A DNA stretch of 64,000 nucleotides, taken from NCBI GenBank assembly GCA_965232815.1, contig OZ247427.1, positions 1,178,001 to 1,242,000 on the forward strand, in the 5' to 3' direction. Positions 14,844 through 24,180 of the stretch are shown piece by piece (position 1 is the first letter of the stretch; every line of letters starts with the position of its first letter). The notes beneath the pieces are model-generated. The model was given only the letters and a program-made list of their open reading frames with translations, did no database searches and was not told where the DNA came from. The translations under genes were made by a program, and so were the position numbers. Origin of the DNA: Bin87 sp026710825 (GTDB taxonomy: Bacteria; Chloroflexota; Dehalococcoidia; Lucifugimonadales; UBA3495).

Positions 14844-16118
14844 ATGGCCATTTTAAAACCGTTTCGCGGCTGCCGATTTGATCCCAGCGTAGTGGGCAAT
14901 CTTTCGGACGTTATCTGCCCACCCTACGACATGATCAGTCCGGAACTCAAGACGGACCTCCAGTCGCGCAGCCCGTACAACGCCGTGCATCTGGAGGGCG
15001 GCGAACAGCCGGATCCGGTGGACCCTCAGGCGGGATACCAGCAGGCCGCGCAATTGTTCCGGCAGTGGCTGTCCGACGGGGCGCTGCACCAGGACGACGG
15101 TCCGTGTTTCTATCTGATGCGCCACGCCTATGACTTCGGCGGGCGGCGCCGGCAGCACATCGGGCTGTTCGCCGACGTGCTGGTGGAGGACTACGACGCC
15201 GGCGCGGTGCTGCCCCACGAGTTCACGCGGGAGCCGGCGGTGCTGGACCGGGTGGCGTTGCTGGACGCCTGCCAGGCGCAGTTCAGCCCCATAATGTCGC
15301 TGTACCGGGATGCACAGGGCGACCTCAGACGCATCTTTGACGGCGTGCTGGAAAACACGCCGGACGCCACTGGGACGACTCCGGCCGGCGGGAACGCAGA
15401 GTTGTGGAGCATCGCGGACGCGGAAACGCAGGCGGCCATTACGGATACGTTCGCCGGACGGCCGGTGTTCCTGGCGGACGGGCACCACCGGTATGAGGCG
15501 GCGCTGCGCTACAGCCGGAGCCAGTCCGGCTCGGGCGGGGACGCGGCCAGCAACTACGTGATGATGACGCTGGTGGAGTTCGACGACCCCGGGCTGATGC
15601 TGCTGCCGTACCATAGGGTGGCCGGCGGCATGAGCGACGAGCAGTTGGCCGACGTGCGGGCGTTGATGGGCGGGCTGTTCGACTCGCGGCCGATGAATCA
15701 GGAGGTTACGCCGGCGGATGCGGTGGCAGAGGTCGCGCGGGTTGGCGAGAGCAGGCACTGCTTCGCGGTGTTCTGGGCCGATGAAGCGCCGACCCTGCAT
15801 ACTCTGCGCGCCGGCGTGGACTGGGAGAGTTGGGGGCAGCTTGCCGTGTCCGAGGCCTGGGTGTTGCAGGAGCGGGTGCTGGCGCCGGCGCTGGGCGACG
15901 CGCTGGGCGAGTGCATCGACTACAGCCCCGACCACGACGGCATCGTGCAGCAGGTGAACCTGGGGGAGCAGCAGATGGCCATCCTGCTCAAGCCGTTCCC
16001 GCTGGAACCGTTCCGGCAGATCGTCAGCGCGGGCAACCGTCTCCCGCCCAAATCGACGTTCTTCTACCCCAAGCTGCCCACCGGCCTGGTGATAAACCGC
16101 CTGGACGGGAGCATTTAG
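14844..16118 (+). CDS. DUF1015 family protein
   Basis: Cytoplasmic protein of 424 residues of the DUF1015 family, widespread in bacteria and of uncertain function. The hallmarks are FRGCRFDP near the start, ICPPYDMI around residue 25-32, and FLADGHHRYEAAL around residue 210-222. Length is normal. A perfect TATAAT lies at 14806-14811, about 30 bp before the ATG, without a good -35. The 5' end of this gene, with about 25 bases upstream, is duplicated as a broken copy at 13680. Uma2 follows 17 bp downstream. Confidence 0.9.
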   Translation: MAILKPFRGCRFDPSVVGNLSDVICPPYDMISPELKTDLQSRSPYNAVHLEGGEQPDPVDPQAGYQQAAQLFRQWLSDGALHQDDGPCFYLMRHAYDFGGRRRQHIGLFADVLVEDYDAGAVLPHEFTREPAVLDRVALLDACQAQFSPIMSLYRDAQGDLRRIFDGVLENTPDATGTTPAGGNAELWSIADAETQAAITDTFAGRPVFLADGHHRYEAALRYSRSQSGSGGDAASNYVMMTLVEFDDPGLMLLPYHRVAGGMSDEQLADVRALMGGLFDSRPMNQEVTPADAVAEVARVGESRHCFAVFWADEAPTLHTLRAGVDWESWGQLAVSEAWVLQERVLAPALGDALGECIDYSPDHDGIVQQVNLGEQQMAILLKPFPLEPFRQIVSAGNRLPPKSTFFYPKLPTGLVINRLDGSI

Positions 16119-16134
16119 GCTGGGAGGTCCTGCC

Positions 16135-16743
16135 ATGTCGACGACCGCCTCCGTTCCGGCGACCGCTGTCGCTGCGACGCAAAAGAAGCATCCGCCAACA
16201 CGCAGGCTGTTCACGGTGGACGAATACTGCGCCATGTCCGAAGCCGGCATTCTATGCGAGGACGAGCGCGTCGAACTGCTGGACGGAGAGATCGTATTAA
16301 CGCCTCCCATTGGAGAACCCCATGAAGACAGCACTACCAGGTTGAGCAGAGATTTAACGCATCTGCTCTACGACCGCGCCTGGGTGCGAGTGCAGAATTC
16401 GGTCCGGTTGGATAACTACGGGTTGCCAGAGCCAGACATTGCCATCGTGAGGCCCCGCGACGATTACCACCGTCAGCGTCCCACGCCGGCTGATGTGTTC
16501 CTGCTGATTGAGGTTGCGGACACGTCGCTGGAGTTTGACCGGGAGGTGAAGCTGGCGCGGTATGCTGCTGCGGGTATTCCGGAGGTGTGGATCGTGAACC
16601 TGCGGGCGCGACAGGTGGAAGCCCACTCGGATCCCGTGGACGGCTCGTACCGAAGCCGGAGGGTGGTCACGGCCAATGGGAAGATCAGTCCCCTGGCGTT
16701 CCCGGACGTTTCGCTGGCGGTGGCTGATTTCCTGCTGGAGTGA
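16135..16743 (+). CDS. Uma2 family nuclease-fold protein
   Basis: Protein of 202 residues of the Uma2 (DUF820) family, which has a PD-(D/E)XK nuclease fold. Visible motifs are VELLDGEI (about residues 44-51), the PEPDIAIV segment (about 100-107) and LLIEVADTS (about 122-130), the usual acidic active-site positions. The biological role of the family is not settled, and many copies occur in Chloroflexota and cyanobacteria, often near mobile DNA. It follows the DUF1015 gene closely and may be cotranscribed. Confidence 0.9.
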   Translation: MSTTASVPATAVAATQKKHPPTRRLFTVDEYCAMSEAGILCEDERVELLDGEIVLTPPIGEPHEDSTTRLSRDLTHLLYDRAWVRVQNSVRLDNYGLPEPDIAIVRPRDDYHRQRPTPADVFLLIEVADTSLEFDREVKLARYAAAGIPEVWIVNLRARQVEAHSDPVDGSYRSRRVVTANGKISPLAFPDVSLAVADFLLE

Positions 16744-16843
16744 CTGACATCGCCCGGGGATACCGGCACGGGAAAGAATACAAGCGCCTTCCTGCGCTCA
16801 CCTCCCTGCATCGAGCCCGCCAGACCGAACGTTGATTCGCCGC

Positions 16844-16872
16844 TTGTTTGGCCGGACAACCTTTGTTACAAT
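16844..16872 (+). promoter_or_regulatory. promoter candidate for dienelactone hydrolase gene
   Basis: TTGTTT (16844-16849), a 17-bp spacer and TACAAT (16867-16872) give a plausible sigma-70-type promoter, about 95 bases before the start at 16970. Confidence 0.45.
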
Positions 16873-16969
16873 TCCGGCGCACGAAAGGTATGGATGGTGG
16901 AAGGCGATTCCTTCGCCAACGTCTTGCCGCACCAATGTCTTTTGCGTAACCAAAGGAGGAGGAGATACT

Positions 16970-17758
16970 ATGCCGTCGTTCTGGGAAAACATCAGAATGC
17001 CAGACCCAACGGAAGACCGCGAGTCCGGCGCCAATATTGCCGAGGCCGGCGATATGGCCGCTTACGTAAGTTTTCCGGCACCCAGCGCGGGGACCAGCCT
17101 TCCCGCCATAATCGTCGTTCAGGAAGCTTTTGGCGCGAACCAGCACATCCAGCGCGTTGCTGACGGGTTTGCCGCGCAGGGCTATGTGGCCGTTGCGCCC
17201 GCCCTGTTCCACAGGAACGAGCGGAACCCCAACCCCATGCTTGGTTACACCCCCGACGACTTCGACGCCGCCATCAACACCTATATGCCCGAACTGACCG
17301 GGCAGGGCATCATCGCCGACATCAACGCCACCGTCGACTACCTGCAGCGCACGTATCCGCGTACGCGCGGGCAGAAGATCGGCATCGTGGGCTACTGCAT
17401 GGGCGGGCGCGTGGTCTATCTCGCCGCCAGTTCCTGCGACGGCCTGAGCGCCGGCGTCGTCTACTACGGCGGCGGAATCATGAACGCCTATAGCGACGGC
17501 GTCACCCCCATCGACGGCACCGCCAACATCAGCATTCCGTTGCTGGGGAACTTCGGTGATACCGATGGTAACCCGACGCCGGATGACGTCGCGCAGATCT
17601 CTGCAGCTCTCACCGCCGCCGGCAAGGCCCACGACTTCAAGTCTTACCCTGACGCCGGCCACGGATTCAACTGCAACGACCGCGACAGCTACAACGAAGC
17701 TGCCGCCTCCGATGCACAGGCCCGCACGGTCGCATTCTTCAACGAACACCTGAAGTAA
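16970..17758 (+). CDS. dienelactone hydrolase family protein
   Basis: Alpha/beta hydrolase of 262 residues. The family's Cys nucleophile lies in GYCMGGR (C143), and the acid and base are in GDTDGNP (D199) and AGHGFN (H231). Dienelactone hydrolases open lactone rings in aromatic-ring degradation, but the true substrate is unknown. The start at 16970 is set by a strong AAAGGAGGAGGAG ribosome site and by the MPSFWExI start shared with the paralogues at 47725 and 48533; an earlier in-frame start at 16832 is not supported. A strong terminator follows at 17781. Confidence 0.92.
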   Translation: MPSFWENIRMPDPTEDRESGANIAEAGDMAAYVSFPAPSAGTSLPAIIVVQEAFGANQHIQRVADGFAAQGYVAVAPALFHRNERNPNPMLGYTPDDFDAAINTYMPELTGQGIIADINATVDYLQRTYPRTRGQKIGIVGYCMGGRVVYLAASSCDGLSAGVVYYGGGIMNAYSDGVTPIDGTANISIPLLGNFGDTDGNPTPDDVAQISAALTAAGKAHDFKSYPDAGHGFNCNDRDSYNEAAASDAQARTVAFFNEHLK

Positions 17759-17780
17759 GCAGCCAATCAACGAACTGTTA

Positions 17781-17818
17781 GACCCCCTCCGCCAGATTGG
17801 CGGGGGGGTCTTGTTTTA
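17781..17818 (+). terminator. Rho-independent terminator
   Basis: GACCCCCTCCGCCA pairs with TGGCGGGGGGGTC around a short loop and is followed by TTGTTTT. It ends the dienelactone hydrolase transcript and faces the convergent amidase gene. Confidence 0.85.
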
Positions 17819-17852
17819 CTCGGAGCGATCCTGTGGCGCGCTGGAAGCGGCG

Positions 17853-19271
17853 TCAGGATACCGGCGGTCGGTGTTGGCTCCAGGGTTGAGCATCCTCGAA
17901 AGCCGCCATGGCGCGCAGCACGCGGCCCTCGGCTCCGGCCGGGCCCACCAGGTGCAGGCCGATGGGCAGACCGGCCGCGGAGAATCCGCAGGGCACGCTC
18001 GACGCCGTCTGGCCGCTCATGTTGATGGGGAACGTGAACGGCAGGTAGCCCCACCATGGATCCACCGAGCGTCCGGCGATGGTGGTGGGATGCTCGCCAA
18101 TCGGAAACGCGGTTACCGCCATGGCGGGCGTGAGCAGCAGGTCGTATGTGTTGAAGAAATCAGCAAAGCGTCGCTTGTGCCGGTCAACGTATGCCAGTGC
18201 GCGGGAGAGATCGGCCGCCGAGTATTGGGATGCAGCGTCGTACGTGTCACGGACGTAGTGGGTCAGTTCGCCACGCCGTTCGGGATAGAGGCCGATGTTG
18301 GACGTGTACGAGGCGGTGCCGAAGACGGTGGCAAAGGCAGGAAACGGATCGCCCTCGATCTCCGGAGCGGCCTCCTCAACAATTGCCCCCATTTCCTGGA
18401 ACACCTGGGCGGCCGCGCGGGTCACCTGCACCACCTCGGGATCCACAGCCGCGTAGCCCAAATCGTCGCTCCACGCGATCCGCCAACCTTGGACGCCGCC
18501 CTCGAGGGCAGCCATATAATCTGGCGGTGTGTCGGTCATGGTATTGGGGTCGCGGGAGTCGGGGCCAGCCAGCACCTGCAGCAGCATCGCGGTATCGCGC
18601 ACGGTGCGGCTCATGGGGCCGGACTGGGAAAAGTGATTGACCGCCGGACCGCCATAGCCACCGTACCTGGGCACGCGCCCGTGGGATGGCTTGATGCCGG
18701 TGACGCCGCTGAAGCTGGACGGTATGCGGACGCTGCCGCCGCCGTCGCTGCCGGTGGCAAGGGTACAGAGGCCAGCGGCTAATGCGGAAGCCGCGCCGCC
18801 GCTGCTGCCGCCGGGAGTGTAATCGGTGTTCCACGGGTTGCGGCAGGGGTCGCTGACCAGGTTCTCGGTGGTGCCGGACTGGCCGAATTCGGGCGTATTG
18901 GTCTTGCCCAGGATGATGGCGCCGGCGGCTTTGACACGCTCCACGACGATGGAGTCCATGTCAGGCACCCGGTCGCGGAATACGGCAGAGCCCATGGTTG
19001 TGGTGACACCTTTGGTCAACTCCAGGTCCTTGATGGAGATGGGAACACCGTGGAGCGGCCCGAGGGTCTCGCCGCGCTGCACGGCCTCGTCAGCGGCGCG
19101 GGCATCGGCCAGCGCCTGGTCGGGACACAGGGCAAGGTAGGCGCTGAGCCGCGGGTTGAGCTCCTCGATGCGTTGATAGAAAAACTCGGTGAGTTCGACA
19201 GAGGAGATTTCGCCGTCGGCGATCATGCGGCGAATTTCGGTGGCAGGAGCGAAGGCGAGTTCGGAGTCCAT
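17853..19271 (-). CDS. amidase (amidase signature family)
   Basis: Amidase-signature enzyme of 472 residues hydrolysing C-N bonds of an unknown amide. The Ser-cisSer-Lys triad is visible: K81 in PISIKDL, S156 in PGGSSGG and S180 in GSDGGGSVRIP. Length and layout match GatA-like amidases. Without gatB or gatC nearby and with a different C-terminus, it is more likely a catabolic amidase than the tRNA amidotransferase subunit. It is divergent from the AcoX/NAD-kinase-like gene. Confidence 0.9.
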   Translation of the reverse strand: MDSELAFAPATEIRRMIADGEISSVELTEFFYQRIEELNPRLSAYLALCPDQALADARAADEAVQRGETLGPLHGVPISIKDLELTKGVTTTMGSAVFRDRVPDMDSIVVERVKAAGAIILGKTNTPEFGQSGTTENLVSDPCRNPWNTDYTPGGSSGGAASALAAGLCTLATGSDGGGSVRIPSSFSGVTGIKPSHGRVPRYGGYGGPAVNHFSQSGPMSRTVRDTAMLLQVLAGPDSRDPNTMTDTPPDYMAALEGGVQGWRIAWSDDLGYAAVDPEVVQVTRAAAQVFQEMGAIVEEAAPEIEGDPFPAFATVFGTASYTSNIGLYPERRGELTHYVRDTYDAASQYSAADLSRALAYVDRHKRRFADFFNTYDLLLTPAMAVTAFPIGEHPTTIAGRSVDPWWGYLPFTFPINMSGQTASSVPCGFSAAGLPIGLHLVGPAGAEGRVLRAMAAFEDAQPWSQHRPPVS

Positions 19272-19440
19272 GGCAAGCCTCGTTTATTGACGTATCTGGG
19301 GAGTTGGTTGAAAACTGGGCCATTATACGCACACGGGCTGCAAAACCAGCGATCACCCAACCCGATTTTGGCATGGTGTATAGTATGCGTCCGTTGCGCC
19401 GCCCGTTCGAATCATGGTGCGGGCGCTGGTTGCTCTGAGT

Positions 19441-20442
19441 ATGACTACAGTTGGAATCATCGCAAACCCTGCCGCCAGCAAGGACATTCGACGGCTGGTC
19501 GCGCAGGGTCGCGTGGTGCCCGACTGGGAAAAGGTCAACACCGTCCGTCGCGCCCTGATCGGGCTGCAGTCCACCGAGGTGGACAAGGTCGTGGCGATGC
19601 CCGACAGCGGGAACCTGTGCCGGCGGGCCGCCGACGACTCCGGCATCAGCATCCCGCTGGAGATGCTGCCGATGTCGCCGCTGTACACCGAGGGGGACAC
19701 CACCCGGGCGGCGGCCATGATGGCGGAAATGGGCGTGGGCTGCCTGATCACGCTGGGCGGCGACGGCACCAACCGGGCGGTGGCCGTGGGAACCAACCAG
19801 ATTCCCGTGGTGGCGATATCCACGGGCACCAACAACATTTTCCCGGTGATGGTGGAGGGTACGCTGGCTGGAATCGCCGCCGGCCTCATCGCATCAGGGC
19901 TGCTGAGCGCGAGCGACGCCGCCATAGTCAGCAAGACGCTGCACATCCATGTGAACGGCGCGCCCACGGAACTGGCGTTGGTGGACGTGGCAGTCTCACG
20001 GGAACGCTACGTGGCGACCCGGGCGATATGGGATCTGCGGACCGTGTATGAGGTGTTTTTGACCCGCGCCGAACCGGCCGGCATCGGCCTGTCATCCATC
20101 GGCGGGCGGCTGCATCCCCTGTCGCTGGCCGACGTGGGCGGGCTGCACTATCGACTTGCGGGGCCGGACGCGGACCCGGACGGCGCAACCACGGTGATTG
20201 CGCCCGTGGGTCCAGGCATGGTTGAGCCTGCGGCCATCGCGAGATGGGACCTGCTGCGCGAGGGCGTACCCGTCCCCCTGGAACGGCGCTACTGTACCAT
20301 TGCCCTGGACGGCGAACGTTCGCTGGTGCTGAGCCCCGATGACGCTGTAGAGATCGTGTTGGCGCGGGACGGCCCGCCGGTGGTGCAGGTGCAGCGGGCG
20401 CTATTGCGGGCGGCGCAACTAGGTCTGTTCAACCACCCCTGA
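19441..20442 (+). CDS. ATP-NAD kinase-like (AcoX-type) protein
   Basis: Protein of 333 residues with the NAD-kinase/AcoX fold: VGIIANPAASKDIRRL at the N-terminus, then TLGGDGTNR, the GGDGT nucleotide motif, and STGTNN further on. AcoX-type proteins are found with acetoin-dehydrogenase genes, but their reaction is not established, and no aco genes are present here. The ATG at 19441 is preferred because the conserved strand begins right after it. Its stop codon overlaps the start of the next gene by one base, so the two are translationally coupled. Confidence 0.8.
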   Translation: MTTVGIIANPAASKDIRRLVAQGRVVPDWEKVNTVRRALIGLQSTEVDKVVAMPDSGNLCRRAADDSGISIPLEMLPMSPLYTEGDTTRAAAMMAEMGVGCLITLGGDGTNRAVAVGTNQIPVVAISTGTNNIFPVMVEGTLAGIAAGLIASGLLSASDAAIVSKTLHIHVNGAPTELALVDVAVSRERYVATRAIWDLRTVYEVFLTRAEPAGIGLSSIGGRLHPLSLADVGGLHYRLAGPDADPDGATTVIAPVGPGMVEPAAIARWDLLREGVPVPLERRYCTIALDGERSLVLSPDDAVEIVLARDGPPVVQVQRALLRAAQLGLFNHP

Positions 20443-21188
20443 TGCTGGCCGGCTGGGAGTTGGTCGTCGGCCTGGCGGCGCTGCTGCTGGGTTCGTTCGT
20501 TTTCAGCGCGGTTGGGTTCGGGATGGCGCTGGCGATGGCGCCGATCCTGCTGCTGATACTGGAGCCGCAGCAGGTGGTGGTGCTGGCCAACTCGATGATC
20601 GTCCTGGCTACGGTGATGATTCTGGCCCAGACGTGGCGGCACTACCGGTGGCGGCCGTCGTGGCTGTTCGTGGCAGCGGGACTGCCGCCGGTGCCTCTGG
20701 GAGTGATTCTGCTGAATACCGCCGCGCCGACGGTGCTGCGAACGGCGATCGCCGCTCTGATTTTGTTGATCGCCTTATTGATGCTGTTCGACGTGCGGCT
20801 GCCCGCGGCCAGGACGCGTGGGGGCGCAGTCGGTTTCGGGTTCACGACTACGCTGCTGACCACGACCTTGAGCATCGGCGGTTTTGTGGCCGGCATCTAC
20901 GCCATCGAGCAAGACTGGACGCGGGAGCAGATGCGGGCGACGCTGGCGGTGTATTTCCTGCTGGCGGGAGCGCTGGGTCTCGCACTGTACGCAGCAACCG
21001 GTCTGATCCCACGCCAGATGGCCTACGACATTGGTGTGGGGGCGCCGGCGGTGATCGCGGGATCGCTGATCGGCGGTTGGTTGGCTCGCCGGATGAGTCT
21101 TACGGTGTTTCGTTATGCCGTGCTGTTCGTGATCATCGGAGGGTGCCTGGCGCTGCTGGGGCGCGAGGCGCTCCGGTGGTGGCTGTGA
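20442..21188 (+). CDS. TauE/SafE-type (TSUP) membrane exporter
   Basis: Integral membrane protein of 248 residues with about eight hydrophobic segments, of the TSUP family (formerly DUF81). This includes sulfite and sulfoacetate exporters as well as carriers of other anions. The family's two related halves are visible, the first with AVGFGMALAMAP and the second with VGAPAVIAGSLIGGW. It starts within the stop codon of the AcoX-like gene (TGATG). A sulfite role would fit the aprBA genes 10 kb away but is not shown by the sequence. Confidence 0.85.
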   Translation: MLAGWELVVGLAALLLGSFVFSAVGFGMALAMAPILLLILEPQQVVVLANSMIVLATVMILAQTWRHYRWRPSWLFVAAGLPPVPLGVILLNTAAPTVLRTAIAALILLIALLMLFDVRLPAARTRGGAVGFGFTTTLLTTTLSIGGFVAGIYAIEQDWTREQMRATLAVYFLLAGALGLALYAATGLIPRQMAYDIGVGAPAVIAGSLIGGWLARRMSLTVFRYAVLFVIIGGCLALLGREALRWWL

Positions 21189-21271
21189 AATCCGGGCAGT
21201 GATACCCGTTGGAGCAGGAGCAGGTTTGAAAACCGACCCTACCGATGGTCTTTAATTCCTGTGGCGTCTCG

Positions 21272-22192
21272 TCAGGATGACAGGTCGTGGAACGCGGCCA
21301 ACGCGGCGGTGATGCCGTCACCGACGGCCGCGCCCAACTGGCGTGTCGATTCGGCGCGAGCGTCGCCGCACACGTAAACGCGGGGGATGTTGGTGCGCAT
21401 GTGAATGTCGGCATGGATGTGGCCCAACTCGTCCATGTCGAGCTTGTCCTTGAAGGCCTCGGTGTTGGGGTGGAAGCCGACGTAGACGAAGGCGGCGGCA
21501 GTCGGGTAGTCGTAGATCTCGCCGGTTTTGACGTCCCTGACGCGGGCGGCTTCGAGGACATCGTTGCCGACGAACTCCTCGACGACATGGCTCCAGAGCC
21601 ATTTGTACTTGGGGTTGGCGAAGGCGCGGTCTTGCAGCACCTTGGTGGCCCGGAGTTCATCGCGTCGATGAATGATGGTTACGGAGTTGCAGATTCCGGT
21701 GAGGTAGAAACTTTCGTCCATGGCGGAGTCGCCGCCACCGACCACCACTACATCCTGACCGCGGAAGAAGTTACCGTCGCAAACTGCGCAGTAGGAAACA
21801 CCGCGTCCGCCGAACTCATCCTCGCCGGGTACGCCAAGTTTGTTATGCGCGCCACCGGTGGCGATGATGATGGCTCTTGCCGTGAAGTCGCCCTCGGAGG
21901 TTCGGACCAGTTTCCGGTCGTCGTGCAGGTTCTCCACCGACTCTACCTCGGCGAACTCCATTTCGGCGCCGAACCGGTCCGCCTGGTTATACATTTCGTC
22001 GGCCAGTTCCTGACCTTTCACACCGTCGCGGAACCCCGGGTAGTTCTCAATGTCGTCGGTAATCAGGAGTTGGCCGCCGGGGCCGATACTCTCGATCATC
22101 AGCGTACTGAGCATGGCGCGGGTTGAGTAGAGCCCGGCGGACATCCCTGCTGCGCCGGCGCCGAGAATCACAACGTCGTAGTCCTTTGCCAT
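21272..22192 (-). CDS. trxB: thioredoxin-disulfide reductase
   Basis: FAD/NADPH enzyme of 306 residues reducing thioredoxin. The FAD motif is LGAGAAGMSAG (residues 10-20), the redox pair is CAVC (C135 and C138), and the NADPH motif GGGDSAMDE follows at about residues 151-159. Length is typical. AGGAGGG lies upstream of the start. It follows the epimerase gene by 80 bp on the minus strand. It could supply electrons to thioredoxin-like partners, including the two candidate selenoproteins here, but that is speculative. Confidence 0.97.
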   Translation of the reverse strand: MAKDYDVVILGAGAAGMSAGLYSTRAMLSTLMIESIGPGGQLLITDDIENYPGFRDGVKGQELADEMYNQADRFGAEMEFAEVESVENLHDDRKLVRTSEGDFTARAIIIATGGAHNKLGVPGEDEFGGRGVSYCAVCDGNFFRGQDVVVVGGGDSAMDESFYLTGICNSVTIIHRRDELRATKVLQDRAFANPKYKWLWSHVVEEFVGNDVLEAARVRDVKTGEIYDYPTAAAFVYVGFHPNTEAFKDKLDMDELGHIHADIHMRTNIPRVYVCGDARAESTRQLGAAVGDGITAALAAFHDLSS

Positions 22193-22272
22193 CGAAATGG
22201 TCCCTCCTGTCGGGTGGTGGTACTCCTACCCTGGCGGTCAGTCGAGGTAGTTGTTGCGAGCGCCGCGTCGTA

Positions 22273-23244
22273 TCAACTGCTCGCTCCATACCGGGCGCGG
22301 GCCGACCGTCGCACCGAGGTCGCGCGAACGTACTCGACGGAATGGCGAAGGCCTTCCTCCAGCGACACCTTTGGCTCCCAGCTCAGTTCCCTGGCTGCGC
22401 GCCTGGAGTCCAATGCGATCTTCAGCACTTCCCCGGCCCGCCTGGGACGGTAAACTGGTTCCTCGTGAAACTCGGTGTATTCCTGCAAAAGAGCGTGGAT
22501 GCGGTTGATGGTAACAGGCTCGCCCGTGCCTATGTTGTAAGTTCCGCCGTCGCCTCGATATGCCGCCGCCAGGTTGGCGTCGACCACGTCGGACACGTAC
22601 ACGAAGTCCCGTTCCTGCTTGCCATCTCCATAGATGTTGGGGCTGCGGCCCCGGAGCATCATACCGGCAAAGATGGCAATCACGCCGGCCTCGCCGTTGG
22701 GATCCTGACCGGGCCCGTAGACGTTGGCGTAACGCAGGATAGTGTATTGCAGCCCATAGGTCTGGTAGAAGAGATCCAGGTACAACTCGCTGACATATTT
22801 GGACATAGCGTAGGGAGTCAGGGGGTTGACTCGCGTTTCCTCATCGCACGGGACCGTTTCGGGATTGCCGTAGATGGCGCCTCCGGTGGACGAGAACACG
22901 ACCTTGTCGACCCCTTCCGCGGCGGCGGCGGAAAGCAGCCTGATGGTGCCCAGGACGTTGGAATCCGCGTCACCCACCGGATCCAGCGTCGATTGCCTCA
23001 CGCTGCTCTGGGCGGCCAGATGGAAAACTATTTCGGGCCCTTCCCGCTGGATAATCTGCACCAGCCTGGAATCGTTGATCGGGCAGTGGTAAAAGGTCGC
23101 CTGGTGGTTGAGGTTGCGCAGTTGGCCGGTGCTGAGATCATCAACTACGGCTACAGAGTAACCGCTGTCCAGCAAGCCGTTTACGAGGTGCGACCCGATA
23201 AAACCGGCGCCGCCGGTTACCAACACTTTGGTGGATTCTGCCAT
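22273..23244 (-). CDS. NAD-dependent epimerase/dehydratase (GalE-like)
   Basis: Extended short-chain dehydrogenase of 323 residues. It has the N-terminal TGGAGFIGSH NAD motif, VDDLSTG after the second strand, SSTGGAIYG, and the catalytic YxxxK in YAMSKY (near residues 146-150). This is the pattern of UDP-glucose 4-epimerases and related nucleotide-sugar enzymes; the precise sugar cannot be told. It is the upstream gene of an apparent pair with trxB. Confidence 0.9.
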   Translation of the reverse strand: MAESTKVLVTGGAGFIGSHLVNGLLDSGYSVAVVDDLSTGQLRNLNHQATFYHCPINDSRLVQIIQREGPEIVFHLAAQSSVRQSTLDPVGDADSNVLGTIRLLSAAAAEGVDKVVFSSTGGAIYGNPETVPCDEETRVNPLTPYAMSKYVSELYLDLFYQTYGLQYTILRYANVYGPGQDPNGEAGVIAIFAGMMLRGRSPNIYGDGKQERDFVYVSDVVDANLAAAYRGDGGTYNIGTGEPVTINRIHALLQEYTEFHEEPVYRPRRAGEVLKIALDSRRAARELSWEPKVSLEEGLRHSVEYVRATSVRRSARARYGASS

Positions 23245-23371
23245 AGACTCCGATGTTCTGTAGGAGAGGTTTGTTCACAGTTCTAACGCATATCGTAATT
23301 GAAACGGGGGAGTCCGGCAAGAAGGCCAGGGCGGTGGCAGGGCCTTTCGATTATCGGTCTGAACCGGCCAA

Positions 23372-23482
23372 GCCGTCATTCCCAAGAGCCGCAGGCCGGA
23401 ATCCAGAAAGCGCCGGCGTTCCGGAACGCTGGCGGCAGTATGACGTTCCCGGTTTCCGGATCAAGTCCGGGACGAGAGGTTG
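23372..23482. repeat. intergenic palindromic repeat (GTCATTCCC type)
   Basis: Sequence beginning CCGTCATTCCC, with GGAATCCAG, then GCCGGCGTTCCGGAACGC, and ending in CGGATCAAGTCCGGGACGA, is made of nested imperfect inverted repeats. The pattern resembles bacterial interspersed repeats, ends at element copy B and encodes nothing evident. Confidence 0.55.
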
Positions 23483-24180
23483 AGGGCATGCCTAGAGTGC
23501 CGGGGCGGGGAGGTCCCAGCGAAGGAGTTCGCAGTAGCGGTCTTTGCTGGCCCAAGGGAGGAGGTTGAGGACGATGGCGTTGGGATCGGGGACGTCCCCC
23601 TGGCGTCGGGTGTCGTCGAGGTAGCGGGCGAGGCTGGCGAATGTGGGCAGGCGGAAGCCGGCTTTGGCGATGCGCTCGATGACGTCGGAGGGCTCGGGCG
23701 GTTGGTCGGGATTCCAGTCGTCGGCGACGGCCTCGGCGATGCGGCGGAGTTTGATGATGGCGAGTTCGGGGGCGAACCTACGCTTGAGGGCGGCGACGCG
23801 GCGGCGGATCTGGGAGATGGTCAAGGGTAATACCTCAGACGGGGAGTTTTTGGATGGATGGGATGGACGAGATTACGGGTTTTCCGCTCATTTCCGGTCA
23901 TTTCCGCTCATTTGAGTAGGGCGAGGAGCGGGTGGTGGGGGTGGGATGGGGGCGGCGAGTGAGGTTTTGGGGGAGAAATTGATGGTTTTGACGGGCCGGT
24001 GAGAGGGTTTGGCGGAGCGGGGTTGGGATGGTCCGTGATTGTCAGAATCAGGATTACCGAGGTTAGAGGATTTTCAGGGTTGCGGATGCCGCATTTGAGT
24101 TGGGCGGCGGGATGGAGTTGGGCGGTTGGTAGTTAGATGGTACGGATGGGTAGATGGTGGGGGCAAGGGAGAAGTGTCAC
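23475..24180 (-). repeat. dispersed element copy B (G-poor leader plus 110-residue gene)
   Basis: Inverted copy of 13991-14673. On the minus strand it starts with TGACACTTCTCCC near 24179. It runs through a G-poor leader of about 350 bases with the same landmarks (CCATCTAACT, AATCCTGATTCTGAC, the triple GCGGAAA block), then the 110-residue gene and about 20 bases beyond its stop. Conservation of the non-coding leader shows that the mobile or duplicated unit is larger than the gene. Confidence 0.8.
23492..23824 (-). CDS. hypothetical 110-residue protein of the dispersed element (copy B)
   Basis: Second copy of the uncharacterised protein, same length (110 residues), same N-terminus MTISQIRRRV and same C-terminal WDLPAP. 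Differences are concentrated in the middle loop (residues 36-50 and 60-83). Mutations are mostly conservative and the frame is intact, which suggests selection on the protein and not simple decay. The start codon is TTG with GAGGTAT 9 bases upstream, aligned with the ATG of copy A. Function unknown. Confidence 0.7.
   Translation of the reverse strand: MTISQIRRRVAALKRRFAPELAIIKLRRIAEAVADDWNPDQPPEPSDVIERIAKAGFRLPTFASLARYLDDTRRQGDVPDPNAIVLNLLPWASKDRYCELLRWDLPAPAL

Noticed and set aside
14853..16334. Long minus-strand frame opposite DUF1015 and Uma2
   Set aside because: His/Arg/Val-rich shadow of two well-recognised plus-strand families.
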